From a bacterium (GTDB lineage: Bacteria; SZUA-79; Acidulodesulfobacterales; Acidulodesulfobacteraceae), in assembly GCA_021813595.1 (NCBI GenBank), contig JAKAKF010000013.1, positions 1-34,505 on the forward strand: 34,505 bases of DNA, given 5' to 3'. The translations under genes were made by a program, and so were the position numbers. Of the stretch, positions 1 to 10,365 are shown piece by piece (the stretch's first letter is position 1; each line of letters starts with the position of its first letter). The notes under the pieces were generated by a model, which had not been told where the DNA came from, made no database searches, and saw only the letters and a list, made by a program, of their open reading frames with translations.

Positions 1-168
1 ATCTTTACCCTGCTCAATAACTTTGCACCAAAGGATGTGATTGTTGCAGAAAATGATGGGCTCAAAACAACCTTTAAACGTCTAAATGAGCAAGGTATTG
101 CTCAATGGCTTGAAGAATATACTATCGGCGAACTTTGGGAAAAGAATGTCCTTGGGGGTCGCCCATGA
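1..168 (+). CDS. C-terminal end of a probable AAA-family ATPase (partial)
   Basis: An open frame enters from the left edge and stops with TGA at 166-168, giving about 55 residues that end in ELWEKNVLGGRP. No catalytic motif is visible because the Walker motifs would lie outside the window. The call rests mainly on context: DUF4276 genes are commonly preceded by, and overlapped with, a gene for an AAA-family ATPase of the OLD/RecF-like type, and the tail resembles such proteins. The stop overlaps the next gene's start as ATGA at 165-168, so the two are almost certainly translationally coupled. It could be another protein; the coding frame itself is well supported by the coupling. Confidence 0.55.
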   Translation: MFTLLNNFAPKDVIVAENDGLKTTFKRLNEQGIAQWLEEYTIGELWEKNVLGGRP

Positions 169-833
169 CGCGTCTTCTCATGTTAGTAGAAGGGCCATCC
201 GAAGAAATATTCGTCAAGCAAATTCTTACTCCATATTTAAGGGAATATGGAGTATATGTGGAATCTCCTATTATATTGTGGACAAAGCGAATTTCAAGTG
301 GCGGTGGTTTCCGAGGCGGAGTATCAAACTGGAAGCAGATTCAAAAAAATTTGAAACCTCTGCTCCAAGATTCCGATGCCTGGGTAACGACTCTGCTTGA
401 TTTTTACGGACTTCCTCAAGATTTTCCGGGCTATGAAGATGCTCTTAAACCTGGCAATCCAAAAGACAAAGTAGTTACATTACAAAAAAAATTTATTGAA
501 GAGATGGGGAATCCCCGTAAGTTTATTCCATTTTTCGCCTTGCATGAATTCGAAGCGTGGTTATTTTGTTCACCGGTTACGGTTGCTCAGCACTTCGGGA
601 ATCAAAATATTGCAACCAGTATACAATCTGCGGTCACACAAGCAGGCGAACCGGAACTAATTAATCATGGTGAAGATACGCACCCAAAATCACGCTTGCA
701 AAACCTTGGAATAGGTTACAAAGAAACCTCGGATGGACCTACGATTATTGGAAAGATAGGCATACCCATAATAAAGGGTGCCTGCTCTCATTTCTCCAGT
801 TGGCTGGATCGATTGGAAACACTTGACAAATAA
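165..833 (+). CDS. DUF4276 family protein, probable TOPRIM-like partner of the upstream ATPase
   Basis: This 222-residue protein begins MTRLLMLVEGPSEE. The hydrophobic strand followed by VEGPSEE, a later TTLLDFYGLP and then ALHEFEAWLF are the conserved blocks of DUF4276. The VEG(x)2-3E opening resembles the first acidic motif of TOPRIM domains in OLD-type nucleases, so a metal-dependent nuclease role is an inference, not shown. An ATG at 135 is also in frame, but 165 is preferred because it overlaps the upstream stop as ATGA and puts the conserved strand at the N terminus, as in the family. ATPase plus DUF4276 pairs recur in variable genome regions and may be defence modules. Base composition is visibly less AT-rich than the rest of the window, suggesting transfer. 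Confidence 0.82.
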   Translation: MTRLLMLVEGPSEEIFVKQILTPYLREYGVYVESPIILWTKRISSGGGFRGGVSNWKQIQKNLKPLLQDSDAWVTTLLDFYGLPQDFPGYEDALKPGNPKDKVVTLQKKFIEEMGNPRKFIPFFALHEFEAWLFCSPVTVAQHFGNQNIATSIQSAVTQAGEPELINHGEDTHPKSRLQNLGIGYKETSDGPTIIGKIGIPIIKGACSHFSSWLDRLETLDK

Positions 834-1010
834 TAGATTGCTTAAAAATAACGGAAAGACAATATATTACAAATGAAACCAGTGGGGGTAATTGTAAAAT
901 ACCTTCAATGAAAATCGTATAAATTTTTACAATATTTTTTAAAATTGTAAAGTATTAAACTGCAACTAATTTATTTTATTAATATTTTTAATCTATCAGG
1001 TAAGTATATC

Positions 1011-1058
1011 CGTTTTAAAAACAGCGGCGGGTATAAATTTATAATTTATACCCGCCGC
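1011..1058 (-). terminator. Intrinsic terminator of glnA
   Basis: Perfect 16-bp inverted repeat: GCGGCGGGTATAAATT at 1024-1039, a 3-nt loop, and its complement at 1043-1058. Read on the minus strand, the stem is followed by a TGTTTTT tract, the pattern of a rho-independent terminator after glnA. The rest of 834-1104 is AT-rich and holds only a weak 8-bp hairpin (926-933 with 944-951). Confidence 0.85.
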
Positions 1059-1104
1059 GCCTTATACTAAATAAATAAACTTTTTACGCTGATTACTTTA
1101 ACTA

Positions 1105-2517
1105 TTAAACATCATAATACAGCGCAAATTCGTAAGGAACCGGCCTCATGCGGACGGGATTTACGTCGTTTTCCATTTTGCGTTCAATCCATGCCTGTAT
1201 TAAATCTTCCGTAAATACTCCGCCTTCAAGTAAAAATTTATGGTCTTTATCAAGTTCTTTGAGCGCATCTTCAAGAGAGCCGGGAGCGACCGGAATATTT
1301 TTAAGCTCTTTTTTAGACAGAGTAAACAGGTCTTTATCGACTGGATTACCGGGTTTTATTTTATTTTTAATTCCGTCTAAGCCTGCCATAAGAAGCGCAG
1401 AAAATGCAATATATCCGTTTGCGGTCGGGTCCGGCGTCCTGTATTCTATCCTTTTCGCTTTCGGAGAGTTGGAATACATAGGAATCCTTATTGCGGCGCT
1501 TCTGTTTCTCGAAGAGTAAACAAAATTTACGGGAGCTTCAAAACCAGGCACGAGTCTTTTATATGAATTTGTAGTAGGATTTGTAAATGCGCATAACGCC
1601 TTTGCGTGTTTCAATATTCCGCCGATATAATAAAGAGCCATTTCGGAAAGTCCGGCATATCCTTTTCCCGGAAAAAGGGGCTGTCCGTTTTTCCATAACG
1701 ACTGATGGACGTGCATGCCCGATCCGTTGTCGCCAAAAAGCGGTTTAGGCATAAAAGTAGCCGTTTTATCGTATCTTTTTGCGACGTTTTTAATTATGTA
1801 TTTAAACCACATAAAATTATCGCCCATAGCGGTTAAAGAATTAAATCTCATATCTATTTCCGCCTGTCCGCCGGTTGCGACCTCGTGATGTGCCGCTTCT
1901 ACCCTGATTCCTACGTTCTGAAGTTCAAGTGCCATTTCGTTTCTGATATCGGTTTGGCTGTCTATAGGAGAAGCCGGAAAATAACCTTCTTTATGTCTGG
2001 GTTTATGGCCGAGATTCGGCATTTCGTCCCTTCCGGTATTCCAAGTGCCTTCTTCAGAATCTATATAGTAATATCCGCTGTTTGACGTCTGGTCGTATCT
2101 TATATCGTCGAAAATAAAAAATTCCGCTTCAGGTCCGAAATAAGCCGTATCGGCAATGCCGGTAGATTTTAAGTATTCTTCGGCTTTCTTGGCAATATAG
2201 CGCGGGTCCCTGTCGTAAAACTTTCCGGTAACCGGATCCTTTATATTGCATATCAAAGACAGGGTTTTTGCTTCTATAAAGTTATCTATAACGGCACTGG
2301 AAGGGTCGGGTATCATAAGCATATCGGATGCGTCTATCGCCTGCCATCCCCTGATGCTTGAACCGTCAAATCCAAAGCCGTCTTTAAAAGTATCTTTTGA
2401 AAATTCGCTTACCGGTACCGTAAAATGCTGCCAAGTCCCCAGAAGGTCGCAAAACTTTACGTCTATGAACTGCACCTCCTGCTCTTTAATAAACTGCATA
2501 ACTTCGTTTTCGGTCAT
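1105..2517 (-). CDS. glnA: Type I glutamine synthetase
   Basis: Makes glutamine from glutamate, ammonia and ATP in the cytoplasm. The 470-residue length is typical of proteobacterial GSI. Visible signatures include [11 protein letters not shown] near the N terminus, DGSSIRGW, the ATP-binding stretch [16 protein letters not shown] and the C-terminal [15 protein letters not shown]. The start ATG at 2517 has a strong GGAGGAG upstream. It lies downstream of glnB on the same strand, with a palindrome between them. The tyrosine adenylylated in E. coli GS (Tyr397, in DKNLYDL) is phenylalanine here: residue 398 counting Met, in DKDLFTL, codon TTT at 1324-1326. GlnE-type adenylylation at this site would therefore be impossible. 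Family assignment is very secure; the regulatory consequence is inference. Confidence 0.97.
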   Translation of the reverse strand: MTENEVMQFIKEQEVQFIDVKFCDLLGTWQHFTVPVSEFSKDTFKDGFGFDGSSIRGWQAIDASDMLMIPDPSSAVIDNFIEAKTLSLICNIKDPVTGKFYDRDPRYIAKKAEEYLKSTGIADTAYFGPEAEFFIFDDIRYDQTSNSGYYYIDSEEGTWNTGRDEMPNLGHKPRHKEGYFPASPIDSQTDIRNEMALELQNVGIRVEAAHHEVATGGQAEIDMRFNSLTAMGDNFMWFKYIIKNVAKRYDKTATFMPKPLFGDNGSGMHVHQSLWKNGQPLFPGKGYAGLSEMALYYIGGILKHAKALCAFTNPTTNSYKRLVPGFEAPVNFVYSSRNRSAAIRIPMYSNSPKAKRIEYRTPDPTANGYIAFSALLMAGLDGIKNKIKPGNPVDKDLFTLSKKELKNIPVAPGSLEDALKELDKDHKFLLEGGVFTEDLIQAWIERKMENDVNPVRMRPVPYEFALYYDV

Positions 2518-2555
2518 TTCTCCTCCAAAAAATTAAAATTAATTATTATTATATT

Positions 2556-2584
2556 ATAGTGCCGGAATTTAATTCCGGCACTAT
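2556..2584. repeat. Perfect palindrome between glnB and glnA (dispersed copy 1)
   Basis: 14-bp arms around one central base: ATAGTGCCGGAATT at 2556-2569 and its complement at 2571-2584. The core TGCCGGAATTnAATTCCGGCA recurs at 18923-18949. On the minus strand it would form a hairpin in the glnB-glnA transcript followed by AT-rich sequence without a clean T-run, so it could be a partial terminator, a processing site or a REP-like element. Confidence 0.7.
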
Positions 2585-2589
2585 CACAA

Positions 2590-2940
<351 letters not shown>

Positions 2941-3084
2941 TTAAAATTTAAAGCAAAAAATATGCCGTAAATAAACTTATAAGCAAATCAAACTATATTA
3001 AAGCCTGTATCATAAAATTATTTATATATTTTGTATAAAAAATATGCAATAAAAAAGATATTGCTTAAAAAATAACCATTAAAT

Positions 3085-3570
3085 TTAATCCCTGAAATTA
3101 ATATATATCAATTCTATATCTATCGGAAAAGCTTTTAAATGGGCAATAATATTTTGAAGCTCGTCCTTAGATTTTGAATTGACGCGCAGATGGTCTTTAA
3201 GGTTTTCAACTCCTGCTTTGGGCGCTATTTTTTTTATTTCCTGTATAATTTTCTTTGAAGACTCTTTATCGACTCCTTCTTTAATTTCTACTTCCTGCCG
3301 CATCATTCCTTTGGACGCTTCCTCTTTTTTCTTAAAATCCAAAAATTTAACGGAAACTCCGCGTTTTATAAGTTTGCCTTTTAATATATCTATAACGGCG
3401 GTCAGTTTGTAATCGTCGTCGCCCAAAAGAGTAATGATGTTATCCTGGCGCTTAATTTCGCTTTTGGTTCCTTTAAAATCGTATCTGCCGGTTATTTCTT
3501 TTATAGCCTGATTAATTGCATTGTCGACTTCCTGCATATCGGCTTTTGACGCTATATCGAAAGAAGGCAC
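3085..3570 (-). CDS. yajQ: YajQ family nucleotide-binding protein (UPF0234)
   Basis: The 161-residue protein opens MPSFDIASKADMQEVDNAINQ and contains ITGRYDFKGTKSEI, LRVNSKSKDELQ and a C-terminal ending LIYINFRD, all diagnostic of the YajQ family. Members bind nucleotides, and some bind cyclic di-GMP and act as effectors; the role in this organism is unknown. The start codon is GTG at 3570, with AAGGAG about six bases upstream. It is the last gene of the run serS-ftsK-lolA-yajQ, 40 bp after the LolA-like gene. A weak AT-rich hairpin at 3046-3064 follows it. Confidence 0.94.
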   Translation of the reverse strand: MPSFDIASKADMQEVDNAINQAIKEITGRYDFKGTKSEIKRQDNIITLLGDDDYKLTAVIDILKGKLIKRGVSVKFLDFKKKEEASKGMMRQEVEIKEGVDKESSKKIIQEIKKIAPKAGVENLKDHLRVNSKSKDELQNIIAHLKAFPIDIELIYINFRD

Positions 3571-3610
3571 GATATTCTCCTTTTATTATTAAAATGATAT
3601 TTAATTTTCG

Positions 3611-4273
3611 TTAATTTGCTTTAATTATTTTATAATACGACGGAAAATTAACGCTGAAAATTTTATCTTTTATACTGCCGTTAAATTTAACGTTTTTATA
3701 TTTAAAAATAATCGTCTGTCCCTGATAAGTAATAATTTTTAAATATTTTATTTTTAAATTTCCGGAACCGAAACCGACGTATATTTTTTTAGCCCTCTGC
3801 ATTTTTATAGGTTTTAAAACAAGTATTATTTCGTTTAATGAGGACTTTTTAAATACGCTTATTACCTTAAAATAATGGGTAAGGTTTCCGATTACTTCTA
3901 CGACGTTAGGCGGAAATCCTCCTCTTTCGCCGCTTACGTTTATTACCGTTACTTTTCTCATATTTTTATTGACGATATAAAGTCTGCCGTTTTTTAAAAC
4001 CTGCCTTTTATGAAAAGGGTATTCATAAATCCATGCCATTCCTTTATGTCTTTTATAATAAAAATATCCCTTAAACGCCATATTTTGAGAATAACCGGGT
4101 ATCTCTTCCTTTTGATAAAAATATGCCGCTATTGAATAAACGTTTTTATATTTTGCCTCTATTTTATTAACCGTATTATTAGATTCGGCATAAGATTTGC
4201 CTGTAAAATATAGCGTAATAAAAGATTGCAAAACTAAAAAAAATATAAATAATTTTAAAAATTTGGCTTTCAT
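3611..4273 (-). CDS. lolA: LolA-like outer-membrane lipoprotein carrier
   Basis: A 220-residue protein with an N-terminal signal sequence: basic MKAKFLK, a hydrophobic stretch to about residue 24, and a likely cleavage after KSYA. The body has the LolA pattern, in which a stretch of the type GYFYYKRHKGMAWIYEYP is followed by a segment beginning LKNGRLYIVNKN. LolA ferries lipoproteins from the LolCDE transporter through the periplasm to LolB. Sequence identity to well-studied LolA is likely low, so a divergent LolA or DUF-type paralogue is possible. Its start overlaps the ftsK stop by four bases (ATGA), a strong sign of coupling; ftsK-lolA adjacency is common in proteobacteria and supports the call. 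Confidence 0.82.
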   Translation of the reverse strand: MKAKFLKLFIFFLVLQSFITLYFTGKSYAESNNTVNKIEAKYKNVYSIAAYFYQKEEIPGYSQNMAFKGYFYYKRHKGMAWIYEYPFHKRQVLKNGRLYIVNKNMRKVTVINVSGERGGFPPNVVEVIGNLTHYFKVISVFKKSSLNEIILVLKPIKMQRAKKIYVGFGSGNLKIKYLKIITYQGQTIIFKYKNVKFNGSIKDKIFSVNFPSYYKIIKAN

Positions 4274-6453
4274 TTTCCCTGTCTCCTTTTTTTAGTCAAA
4301 ATTCCTTCATTCTGCATTTTTTCTATTATTCTGGCCGCTCTGTTAAAACCTATCCTGAATCTTCTCTGGACGTAAGAAATCGAAATATTTTCTCTTTCTT
4401 CTTCGGATTGGACAAGGCTAAGCACCTCGTTATATATCTCGTCGTCAGGGTCGTCCGTAATTATTCTATCAAAATTACCGTTATTGTCAAACTCATTTAT
4501 TAGCATTTCGTTTTTCTGCGACGGAAAGTTTTTTTCTTCTATAAATTTTATCGCTTTTTTAATTTCGTCTTCAGATATATATGAACCGTGAATTCTTATG
4601 AGCCTTCCCTGTCCAGGCGGCATAAACAGCATATCTCCGTTTCCCAGCAGTTCCTCGGCGCCGTTTGAATCTAATATCGTCCTTGAATCTACTTTCGACG
4701 AAACTAAAAAAGATATGCGCGAAGGCATATTTGCTTTAATAACGCCGGTTACTACGTTTACGGAAGGCCTTTGCGTAGCTATTACCAAATGTATTCCGCA
4801 TGCCCTTGCCATTTGCGAAAGCCTTATTATAGACGTTTCAACGTCCTTCGGACTTGTAAGCATTAAATCGCTTAACTCGTCTATTATCACGACCAAATAA
4901 GGCATAGGCTTTAAGCCCTGCTTCCTGTATTTTTCGTTGAACTGTTCTATGTTTTTAACCTTTTCCGACTGCATTCTTTTGTATCTGGATTCCATTTCAG
5001 AAACAGCCCACTTTAATGCTACGCCTGCTTTTTTCGGATCATATACTACGTCGCTTATTAAATGCGGAAGATTTTCAAAAGGCGCCAGTTCTAATCTTTT
5101 AGGGTCTATCATTAAAAAATTAAGTTCTTCGTGGGTTGCTTTAAAAATAAGGCTCATAATGAGCGTATTGATAAAAACGCTTTTCCCTGCGCCGGTAGCT
5201 CCGGCTATAAGCAAATGCGGAGCTTTTGCTAAATCAAACACAATAATTTTTCCGGTTGTATCTTTTCCCAGTACTATAGTGAGCATAGACTTTGAATCTG
5301 CAAATTCTTTGGAATTGATAATTTCGGAAAACAATACGGTTTCCCTTTTATTATTTGGAACTTCGATTCCTACCGCCGATTTTCCTTCTATTACTCCGGT
5401 TATCCTTACCGGTTTAGATTTCAACGCCATAGTCAAATCTTCGGAAAGCGTCAAAATTCTTCCGATTTTAATGCCGCTGGCCGGTTCAAATTCGTACATT
5501 GTTATTACCGGACCTGGATTTATGCCGGTAACTTTTCCCCTAACCCCGAAATCCATAAGCTTCTTTTCTATAAGAGTTGCATTAACAAGCAAAGACTGCT
5601 TGTCGGCTTTCTGCAAATCTTTTGCAGCCCCGTCCTCCTGTATTAAAGATATAGGCGGTATTTTTGAATCCCTATCGCCTATAAAGTCGAAGGTCGCCGG
5701 TTTTTCTTCTATGCGTACAGGCTGAACCGTTTCCGCCTTTTCTTCTTTTTTTTCCAAATCGCTTATAAGCTCTTCCCTTGTGCCTCCAAATAATTCTTTA
5801 TTCATTACGAAACTTTTTTGTCTCTTTTTAAGCCCCTTTCTTTTTTCAAACCTTAATTTTATGAAATTAAAAAATGAGGCTATTTTTAACCGGAAGGATT
5901 TAAAGTCGGAAAATTTAATTTTCTTGGAATTTATTTTATTATAATATTCAGCGACACGTTTAAAGTCTATTTTCTTAAAAAAAATATAGAATGCCGACAG
6001 AAAAAGCAAGAATATAATTATTACGGCGCCCGCAAAACCGAAAAATTTAAAAATAAAGCCGTAAATTCCTCTGCCTATAAGTCCTCCGCCGGACATCATA
6101 AAGCCGTGATACGATATCTTTGGAAATAAGCGGTAAAGCATAACGGATAAGGCTAAGACGGAAAGCAAAATTCCTGCATAAAATCTTTTTGCAATAGTTT
6201 TGTTCAACAGCAAAACAACCCCGACCGACAAAATAAAAAAAATTATTAAAAAAGTATTAAATCCAAATAATTGAAGCAAAAAATTAGAAAGGACTCCGCC
6301 GAAATAGCCCCCCCAATTTGCTTTGTGAACCGTAGAAATAGAATAGGAATTAAAGGTTTGCTCGACTATATTGTATGAATAAAGAGATAGCAGTGAATAA
6401 ATCGAAAAAAATACGATCAAAACTCCCCATATTGTCTTTTTACGGCTCGGCAT
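4270..6453 (-). CDS. ftsK: DNA translocase FtsK/SpoIIIE
   Basis: Septum-anchored motor that pumps chromosomal DNA and supports dimer resolution at division. The 727 residues comprise an N-terminal membrane domain with about four hydrophobic segments (roughly 9-28, 58-85, 92-110, 135-160), a short basic and charged linker (about 160-285), the motor domain with Walker A GATGAGKS at 418-425, Walker B VVIIDELSDLM and the ATQRPSVNVVTG motif, and a C-terminal winged-helix gamma domain (about 660-727) of the kind that recognises KOPS/SRS DNA. The gene lies just after serS with two bases between them, and its stop overlaps lolA. Finding it near parABS is consistent with a segregation neighbourhood. 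Confidence 0.96.
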   Translation of the reverse strand: MPSRKKTIWGVLIVFFSIYSLLSLYSYNIVEQTFNSYSISTVHKANWGGYFGGVLSNFLLQLFGFNTFLIIFFILSVGVVLLLNKTIAKRFYAGILLSVLALSVMLYRLFPKISYHGFMMSGGGLIGRGIYGFIFKFFGFAGAVIIIFLLFLSAFYIFFKKIDFKRVAEYYNKINSKKIKFSDFKSFRLKIASFFNFIKLRFEKRKGLKKRQKSFVMNKELFGGTREELISDLEKKEEKAETVQPVRIEEKPATFDFIGDRDSKIPPISLIQEDGAAKDLQKADKQSLLVNATLIEKKLMDFGVRGKVTGINPGPVITMYEFEPASGIKIGRILTLSEDLTMALKSKPVRITGVIEGKSAVGIEVPNNKRETVLFSEIINSKEFADSKSMLTIVLGKDTTGKIIVFDLAKAPHLLIAGATGAGKSVFINTLIMSLIFKATHEELNFLMIDPKRLELAPFENLPHLISDVVYDPKKAGVALKWAVSEMESRYKRMQSEKVKNIEQFNEKYRKQGLKPMPYLVVIIDELSDLMLTSPKDVETSIIRLSQMARACGIHLVIATQRPSVNVVTGVIKANMPSRISFLVSSKVDSRTILDSNGAEELLGNGDMLFMPPGQGRLIRIHGSYISEDEIKKAIKFIEEKNFPSQKNEMLINEFDNNGNFDRIITDDPDDEIYNEVLSLVQSEEERENISISYVQRRFRIGFNRAARIIEKMQNEGILTKKRRQGK

Positions 6454-6455
6454 AT

Positions 6456-7721
6456 TTAAATAAATTCTTCCGTTCCAAAATAAGGCTTCAAAACGTCCGG
6501 AACTTTTATAAAACCGTCTTTAGTCTGGTAATTTTCTATTATCGCTATCATTACCCTGGGAAGCGCAAGTCCTGAACCGTTTAAAGTAGAAACAAATTCC
6601 GCTTTGGAGCTGTTATCTCTTTTAAATTTTATATTTGCGCGTCTTGCCTGAAAAGTGCCAAAATTAGAACATGAACTGACTTCAAGCCACTCGTTTATGC
6701 CTGGTGCATAAACTTCTATATCGAATTTTTCGCTTGCGGTAAAACTCAAATCTCCGGTACAGATTCTGATTAACCTGTGCGGCAGATCCAATCTGTTTAA
6801 TATGTCCTGTGCGTCGGCTATTAAGCTTGATAATTCTTCCTTTGCAGTTTCCGGCGCAACAATCTTTACAAGTTCGACCTTGTCGAACTGATGGCCGCGC
6901 TTTATACCCTTGGTGTCCTTGCCTGCGGAAAGCTGCTCTTTTCTAAAACAAGCCGTATAAGCCGCATGTTTTATAGGAAGCTTATCCATCGGCAGTATTT
7001 CGTTCCTATACATATTTGTTACCGGAACTTCTGCCGTCGGAACGAACCACATTCCGGAATCTTCGTCCTTATAAAGATTATCGGAAAACTTGGGAAGCTG
7101 CCCCGTTCCGGTCAGGCATTCTTCGTTTACCATGAACGGCGGATACACTTCTTCGTAATCGTGATAATTTACATGGGTATCAAGCATAAAATTAATCAGC
7201 GCCCTTTGAAGTTTTGCCAATCCCTTTTTTAAAACGTAAAAACGGGTACCGGAAATTTTAACTCCCCTTTCGAAGTCTATTAAATCTCTTTTTTCGCCGA
7301 TATCGTAATGAGTTTTGGGTTCAAATTCAAATTTTTTCTTTTCGTTAAAATATGCTATGGGAGTGTTTTCGGAATCGTCTTTTCCGACGGGCACTTCCGG
7401 ATCGGGAATATTAGGCACGTTAAGCATAAGCGAATTAAGCCTTTCTTCTACGGCATTTAACTCGTCTTCTTGAACTTTAATCAGTTCGTTTATCTTTTTT
7501 ACTTCTTCTTTTTTAATTAAAACGACTTCTGCATTTTTTTCCGAAGCTATTTCTTTTGAAAGCGTTTTTCTTGTATTCCTTAAATTTTCCGAATCGTATA
7601 AAAGTTTCCTTTTAACTTCGTCTAATTCAAAAATTTCGTCTATGGGAACGGAAACAAAAAGTTTTTCCATTTCCTTTTTAACGTATTCTTTCTGTTCCCT
7701 TATGAGTTTTATGTCTATCAT
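6456..7721 (-). CDS. serS: Seryl-tRNA synthetase
   Basis: Charges tRNA-Ser in the cytoplasm. The 421-residue protein has an N-terminal coiled-coil arm (about 25-105, rich in E, K and N) that contacts the long variable arm of tRNA-Ser. The class II core includes TGTGQLPKF, YTACFRKEQLSAGKDTKGI with HQFDKVEL (motif 2 region), SSCSNFGTFQARRA, and motif 3 LNGSGLALPRVMIAIIEN. It begins 68 bp downstream of atpC and heads the serS-ftsK-lolA-yajQ run. All key motifs are present and the length is normal. Confidence 0.97.
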   Translation of the reverse strand: MIDIKLIREQKEYVKKEMEKLFVSVPIDEIFELDEVKRKLLYDSENLRNTRKTLSKEIASEKNAEVVLIKKEEVKKINELIKVQEDELNAVEERLNSLMLNVPNIPDPEVPVGKDDSENTPIAYFNEKKKFEFEPKTHYDIGEKRDLIDFERGVKISGTRFYVLKKGLAKLQRALINFMLDTHVNYHDYEEVYPPFMVNEECLTGTGQLPKFSDNLYKDEDSGMWFVPTAEVPVTNMYRNEILPMDKLPIKHAAYTACFRKEQLSAGKDTKGIKRGHQFDKVELVKIVAPETAKEELSSLIADAQDILNRLDLPHRLIRICTGDLSFTASEKFDIEVYAPGINEWLEVSSCSNFGTFQARRANIKFKRDNSSKAEFVSTLNGSGLALPRVMIAIIENYQTKDGFIKVPDVLKPYFGTEEFI

Positions 7722-7789
7722 ATTTTATTTTTTAAGATTAACTTTTCTTATAAGTTTAATATATTAATATTTTTAAATCAAAATATCAA

Positions 7790-8032
7790 TCAGGAATCTA
7801 ATAAAATATTTACGTTATCGTTGCTTACTTCCGCAAATCCGCCGCTTAAAACTTCTATTTCTTTAATAATTCCGTCGATTTTATATTTTATAGAGCCTGT
7901 AATCAAATAAGATATAAAATTAACGTGTTTAGGCATAACCCCTTCTATGCCTGACTGCGCGGGAAGTTCGCAAAAATCCGTTTCGCCTTCAAAAATCAGC
8001 TTTTTTTTATCCGCTATTTTTAATTTTAACAA
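7790..8032 (-). CDS. atpC: ATP synthase F1 epsilon subunit, short form
   Basis: Only 80 residues, against about 130-140 in most bacteria. What remains is the N-terminal beta-sandwich domain (MLKLKIADKKKLIFEG, then PAQSGIEGVMPKHVNF, then SGGFAEVSNDNVNILLDS). The C-terminal two-helix domain, which can extend and block rotation, is absent: the stop follows the last strand directly. It starts with TTG three bases after the atpD stop and ends the operon. The stop is followed by 68 bp before serS and I saw no continuation of the missing domain in the downstream frames, so this looks like a genuine short form. Confidence 0.9.
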   Translation of the reverse strand: MLKLKIADKKKLIFEGETDFCELPAQSGIEGVMPKHVNFISYLITGSIKYKIDGIIKEIEVLSGGFAEVSNDNVNILLDS

Positions 8033-8035
8033 GAT

Positions 8036-9469
<1,434 letters not shown>

Positions 9470-9477
9470 TTAAAAAT

Positions 9478-10359
9478 TTATTTTACCGCGTTAACTCCGT
9501 TTATAATATCTAAAATTTCGAGGGTGACCGCCGTCTGTCTGGCTTTGTTATAAGCTATCGTCAGTTTATTTATTAATTTTCCTGCATTCCTCGTAGCATT
9601 ATCCATTGCGTTCATTCTCGACGCCTGCTCTCCGGCAAAAGATTCCAAAATTTTATAATAAATTTTAGTCCGAAAATAATTATTAAAAATTTTATCGATT
9701 ACTTCATTTTCATAATCGACGGTTTCTTCTATTAAATAGCCCCCGCTTTTACTGGATTTATTCCCGTCTGCGGCTTCAAAAGGCAGAAGTTTTTCCGAAT
9801 ATGCCCTCTGCTGAATGGTAGAAATATAACGGTTCGATATTATATAAACTCCGTCTATCTCCTTATTTTTAAAATCTTTTATAACGGTATCGCATAAAAG
9901 CTCCGTAATATTCATTATTGAATCGCCGTCCGAATATAACATTCCGAAAACAATATTATAGTTATTTTTTTTAAAAAAATCATACGCTTTTTTGCCCAGA
10001 ACATATAATTTTATTTTGCCTTCATCTAATCCTTTGCTTTTAATTTCTTCTTTAAATAGTCTAAACAGATTTATATTGAAAGAACCGCAAAGACCCCTGT
10101 CTGTAGAGATTATTACTATTCCGATATTTCTGCCGGCATTTCCCTCATTTTTTCCGTAAAAAGAATGAAGACGCAGTACGCTATTGTTTTTAATGTTATC
10201 GACAACATTGTCGTAAATCGATGCATAAGCTTTATATTCGTTCATAGCCGCCTGATTTTTTTTGAACTTTGAACCGGCAACCATTTTCATAGCCTTAGTA
10301 ATCTGCCTCGTATTTTTAATGCTGGAGATTTTTCTTTTTATAGATTTTAAATTAGGCAT
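9478..10359 (-). CDS. atpG: ATP synthase F1 gamma subunit
   Basis: Central rotor shaft of F1. The 293-residue protein shows the N-terminal MPNLKSIKRKISSIKNTRQITKAM helix, IVIISTDRGLCGSFN in the middle, and the C-terminal ASRMNAMDNATRNAGKLINKLT followed by YNKARQTAVTLEILDIINGV. These terminal helices form the coiled coil inside the alpha3beta3 ring. It lies between atpA (six bases upstream) and atpD. Length and motifs are normal. Confidence 0.97.
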   Translation of the reverse strand: MPNLKSIKRKISSIKNTRQITKAMKMVAGSKFKKNQAAMNEYKAYASIYDNVVDNIKNNSVLRLHSFYGKNEGNAGRNIGIVIISTDRGLCGSFNINLFRLFKEEIKSKGLDEGKIKLYVLGKKAYDFFKKNNYNIVFGMLYSDGDSIMNITELLCDTVIKDFKNKEIDGVYIISNRYISTIQQRAYSEKLLPFEAADGNKSSKSGGYLIEETVDYENEVIDKIFNNYFRTKIYYKILESFAGEQASRMNAMDNATRNAGKLINKLTIAYNKARQTAVTLEILDIINGVNAVK

Positions 10360-10365
10360 AAATTA

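Noticed and set aside
3046..3064. GCAATA/TATTGC hairpin followed by a T-rich tract after yajQ
   Set aside because: Only six low-GC pairs; too weak to call a terminator with confidence.
4937..5725. Long open frame (262 codons) on the plus strand
   Set aside because: Lies wholly antisense to the motor domain of ftsK, shows no family motif, and its composition mirrors the ftsK codons. A shadow frame.
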